From the NCBI GenBank assembly GCA_947499715.1, contig CANMPL010000001.1:496001-560000 (forward strand): a DNA stretch of 64,000 bases, written 5' to 3'. Numbering within the stretch: position 1 is the stretch's first letter; every line of letters starts with the position of its first letter. This document shows positions 61,277-64,000 of the stretch, piece after piece. A program made the position numbers and the translations under genes. This DNA is from an uncultured Paracoccaceae bacterium. GTDB taxonomy: Bacteria > Pseudomonadota > Alphaproteobacteria > Rhodobacterales > Rhodobacteraceae. The notes below the pieces were generated by a model that did not search any database, had not been told where the DNA came from, and saw only the letters and a program-made list of their open reading frames with translations.

Positions 61277-64000
61277 ATGTCTGACAAGATCACTTTCACC
61301 CTTGATGGCGAAACCGTCACCGCCGACGCAGGCATGACGATTTGGGAGGTCGCAAATGGTCGCGGCCTTGTGATCCCGCATCTATGTCATAAACCGCAGC
61401 CCGGTTACCGGTCCGATGGCAACTGCCGCGCCTGTATGGTCGCGATCGAGGGCGAGCGCACGCTGGCCGCATCCTGCATCCGCGAACCGCAGGACGGCAT
61501 GGTCGTGACCACCGATCAACCGCGCGAAGTGCAGGCCCGCAAGATGGTGATGGAACTCCTTGTCGCCGACCAGCCCGCGCAGGACGTCGCCCGCGATAAA
61601 TCCAGCCACCTGTGGGACATGGCCGCCGCACAAGACGTGGACGCCAGCCGCTTTCCGGCGATGGAACCCGACCACATCCCCCTGCTCGATAACAGCCATG
61701 TGGCGATGAACGTGAACTTGGACGCCTGCATCCAATGCGGGTTGTGCGTGCGCGCCTGTCGCGAAGTGCAGGTCAACGACGTGATCGGCATGGCCGGGCG
61801 CGGCCACAATGCCTACCCAGTTTTCGACATGGCCGACCCGATGGGCGACAGCACCTGCGTGGCCTGCGGCGAATGCGTGCAGGCCTGCCCGACAGGCGCC
61901 TTGATGCCCGCCACGGTGCTCGATGATGCGCAAGTGGGCGATAGCGCGGACTATGATTCTGAGGTCAAATCGGTTTGCCCCTTCTGCGGTGTCGGCTGCC
62001 AGATCAGCCTCAAGGTCAAGGACAACAAGGTGAAGTTTGTCGAAGGCATCAATGGCCCCGCGAACGAAGGGCGGCTCTGCGTCAAAGGCCGCTTTGGTTT
62101 TGATTATATCCACCATGACCACCGCCTAACGAAACCGCTGATCCGCCGCGATGACGCCCCCGCCAAGGGGTTGAACGTCGATCCCGGTAACTGGCAGGAA
62201 TTCTTCCGCGAGGCATCTTGGGACGAAGCGCTGGATGCGGCTGCAAACGGCATGAAAGAGATCGGCGGCACCGGTGTTGCGGGCTTTGGATCGGCGAAAT
62301 GCACCAATGAAGAGGCCTATCTGTTCCAGAAACTGATCCGCCAAGGCTTTGGGCATAACAACGTCGACCACTGCACGCGGCTTTGCCATGCTTCATCCGT
62401 GGCGGCATTGATGGAAAACGTCGGATCGGGCGCTGTGACCGCGACCTTTAACGAGATTGAGAATGCAGACGTCGCCATCGTGATCGGTGCCAACCCGGTC
62501 GAAAACCACCCTGTTGCCGCGACCTATTTCAAGCAATTCACCAAGCGCGGTGGCAAGCTGATCGTGATGGACCCGCGCGGCGTGGGGCTGAAGCGGTTTG
62601 CAAGCCATATGCTGCAATTCCGCCCCGGCGCGGATGTCTCAATGCTAAACGCGATCATGCATGTGATCGTCGAAGAAAAGTTTTACGATCAACAGTATAT
62701 CGAAGCCTACACCGAGAATTGGGAGGCCGAGAAGGCCCACCTTGCCGATTTCACGCCCGAAAAGATGGAAGGCATCTGCGGCATCCCCGCCGATACCCTG
62801 CGCGAGGTTGCGCGCACCTTTGCCGGTGCCAAATCGGCGATGATTTTCTGGGGCATGGGCATCAGCCAGCACATCCACGGCACCGACAATTCGCGCTGCC
62901 TGATCAGCCTTGCGTTGATGACTGGTCAAGTGGGTCGCCCCGGCACCGGCCTGCACCCGTTGCGGGGCCAGAACAACGTGCAAGGGGCCTCTGACGCGGG
63001 ACTGATCCCGATGTTCCTGCCCGACTATCAGCCGGTTGGTGATGACGGCGTGCGCAGCGCGTTTCAAGAGGTCTGGAACGAAGGCAGCATTGACCCCAAC
63101 AAGGGTCTGACAGTGACCGAAATCCTTGATGCGGTCCACGCAGGCGACATTCACGGCATGTATATCTTGGGCGAAAACCCCGCGATGTCGGACCCCGATG
63201 TGGAACACGCGCGGGATGCCTTGGCCAAGCTCAAGCATCTGGTTGTGCAGGATATCTTCCTGACAGAGACGGCCAATTATGCCGACGTGATCCTGCCCGC
63301 CAGCGCCTTTGCCGAAAAGACCGGCACGGTGACCAACACCAACCGGCAGGTGCAGATGGGCCGCCCCGCGGTCACCCCACCGGGCGACGCCAAAGAAGAC
63401 TGGTGGATCACGGTGGAACTGGCCAAGCGGCTTGGGCTGGGCTGGACTTATACTCACCCGTCCCATGTATTCGGCGAAATGACGCAGCTGATGAAGTCGC
63501 TCAATAACATCACTTGGGACCGGCTGGAGGCGCAGAATGTCGTGACCTATCCGTCGCTGTCGCCCGAAGATCCCGGCCAGCCGATTGTGTTTGGCGATGG
63601 CTTCCCCCGGCCCAATGGTCGGGCAAAGTTTACCCCCGCCAGCGTCATCGCGCCCGATGAAACGCCCGACACCGAATACCCGATGATCCTGACCACGGGG
63701 CGGCAGTTGGAACACTGGCACACCGGGTCGATGACGCGCCGGTCCAAGGTGCTGGACGCGGTCGAGCCAGAGGCGAATTGTTCGCTGCACCCCTCCACCT
63801 TGCGCAAGCTTGGTGTGGAACCGGGCGGCATGATCCGCCTGACGACACGGCGCGGGTCGATCACGGTCATGGCGCGGGCCGACCGTGCGGTATCACCTGA
63901 CATGGTGTTCCTGCCCTTCGCCTATGTCGAAGCCGCAGCCAACATCCTGACCAACCCGGCCGTTGATCCCTATGGCAAAATCCCAGAGTTCAAATTCTCA
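61277..64000 (+). CDS. fdhF: Formate dehydrogenase alpha subunit (Mo/W type, FdsA-like), 5' part
   Basis: The first 908 codons are seen; the gene continues past the window. It oxidises formate to CO2. From the N-terminus: a [2Fe-2S] region with Cys in PHLCHKPQPG and NCRACMVAIEG; two ferredoxin clusters (CIQCGLCVRAC, CVACGECVQACPTG); a further CPFCGVGC [4Fe-4S] region with a Lys in CVKGRFG; and the metal-binding Cys366 in VDHCTRLCHASSV. The MoCo domains and the C-terminal Asp-decarboxylase-like domain follow. The usual fdsG/fdsB partners are not upstream. Confidence 0.95.
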   Translation, partial: MSDKITFTLDGETVTADAGMTIWEVANGRGLVIPHLCHKPQPGYRSDGNCRACMVAIEGERTLAASCIREPQDGMVVTTDQPREVQARKMVMELLVADQPAQDVARDKSSHLWDMAAAQDVDASRFPAMEPDHIPLLDNSHVAMNVNLDACIQCGLCVRACREVQVNDVIGMAGRGHNAYPVFDMADPMGDSTCVACGECVQACPTGALMPATVLDDAQVGDSADYDSEVKSVCPFCGVGCQISLKVKDNKVKFVEGINGPANEGRLCVKGRFGFDYIHHDHRLTKPLIRRDDAPAKGLNVDPGNWQEFFREASWDEALDAAANGMKEIGGTGVAGFGSAKCTNEEAYLFQKLIRQGFGHNNVDHCTRLCHASSVAALMENVGSGAVTATFNEIENADVAIVIGANPVENHPVAATYFKQFTKRGGKLIVMDPRGVGLKRFASHMLQFRPGADVSMLNAIMHVIVEEKFYDQQYIEAYTENWEAEKAHLADFTPEKMEGICGIPADTLREVARTFAGAKSAMIFWGMGISQHIHGTDNSRCLISLALMTGQVGRPGTGLHPLRGQNNVQGASDAGLIPMFLPDYQPVGDDGVRSAFQEVWNEGSIDPNKGLTVTEILDAVHAGDIHGMYILGENPAMSDPDVEHARDALAKLKHLVVQDIFLTETANYADVILPASAFAEKTGTVTNTNRQVQMGRPAVTPPGDAKEDWWITVELAKRLGLGWTYTHPSHVFGEMTQLMKSLNNITWDRLEAQNVVTYPSLSPEDPGQPIVFGDGFPRPNGRAKFTPASVIAPDETPDTEYPMILTTGRQLEHWHTGSMTRRSKVLDAVEPEANCSLHPSTLRKLGVEPGGMIRLTTRRGSITVMARADRAVSPDMVFLPFAYVEAAANILTNPAVDPYGKIPEFKFS

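Overview
The window is a 64-kb piece of chromosome from a motile marine-type alphaproteobacterium of the Rhodobacteraceae (Roseobacter group). The reasons are the gene order rpsT-dnaA-dnaN-recF with gyrB a little further on, the alphaproteobacterial flagellin regulators FlbT and FlaF, a DUF1217 flagellar protein, the protein-level look of the housekeeping genes, and GC-rich coding with many ATGA stop/start overlaps. The species cannot be named from sequence reading alone.

Region 1 (1-15.3 kb) is one flagellar locus. It runs flhA(3' part)-fliR-flhB-coiled-coil ORF on the plus strand, flgB-flgC-fliE-fliQ-flgF-flgG-flgA-flgH-fliL on the minus strand, fliI on plus, then flaF-flbT-DUF1217, flagellin, an FlgJ-like/FlgN-like pair on minus, and fliK-flgD on plus. 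It supplies export-gate parts, the rod, the L-ring, the export ATPase, hook-length and hook-cap control, and the filament. Hook, P-ring, MS-ring, motor and hook-filament junction genes are not here and presumably lie to the left.

Region 2 (15.3-32.5 kb) is core housekeeping: ubiB/ubiE (ubiquinone), mutM (repair), an enoyl-CoA hydratase, rpsT, dnaA, dnaN, recF, gyrB, and four small genes (VOC, GNAT, LysE, membrane protein). A three-gene minus-strand catabolic unit (PLP lyase, M24 metallohydrolase, Asp/Glu-racemase-like), resembling part of an ectoine-utilisation cluster, sits between enoyl-CoA hydratase and rpsT.

Region 3 (32.5-41.3 kb) is a tightly packed minus-strand catabolic operon: hyuA-hyuB-SDR-FAD oxidoreductase-HpcH/HpaI aldolase-NAD epimerase, with a LysR regulator and pncA upstream. 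Region 4 (41.3-50.2 kb) holds mixed single genes: a P-loop NTPase, a short Hsp70-like protein, trhO, an AbrB-type transporter, TerB, a fatty acid desaturase, a DMT exporter, a methyltransferase and pncB.

Region 5 (50.2-56.3 kb) looks accessory. An AT-rich GmrSD-like (DUF262/DUF1524) gene is followed by a decayed duplicate of the 3' end of arfB, two REP-like hairpin elements and intact arfB. Then comes a three-gene module (small SMR/EamA-type membrane protein, GT39/ArnT-like transferase, HAD-UbiA fusion) predicted to make, flip and use a polyprenyl-phosphate-linked pentose. This module is bracketed by two copies of a conserved ~65-bp element built of five 11-bp repeats. Beside it is a candidate small RNA/sORF gene with an unusually long Shine-Dalgarno sequence and a strong terminator.

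Region 6 (56.3-64 kb) has a YhhQ/VUT transporter, a phytase-like esterase lipoprotein, a MepA-type endopeptidase, an MFS permease, a hot-dog thioesterase preceded by a perfect 20-bp palindrome, YggT, and the first 908 codons of a formate dehydrogenase alpha subunit whose ribosome binding site sits in a hairpin loop. No tRNA, rRNA, CRISPR array, transposase or clear oriC was seen.
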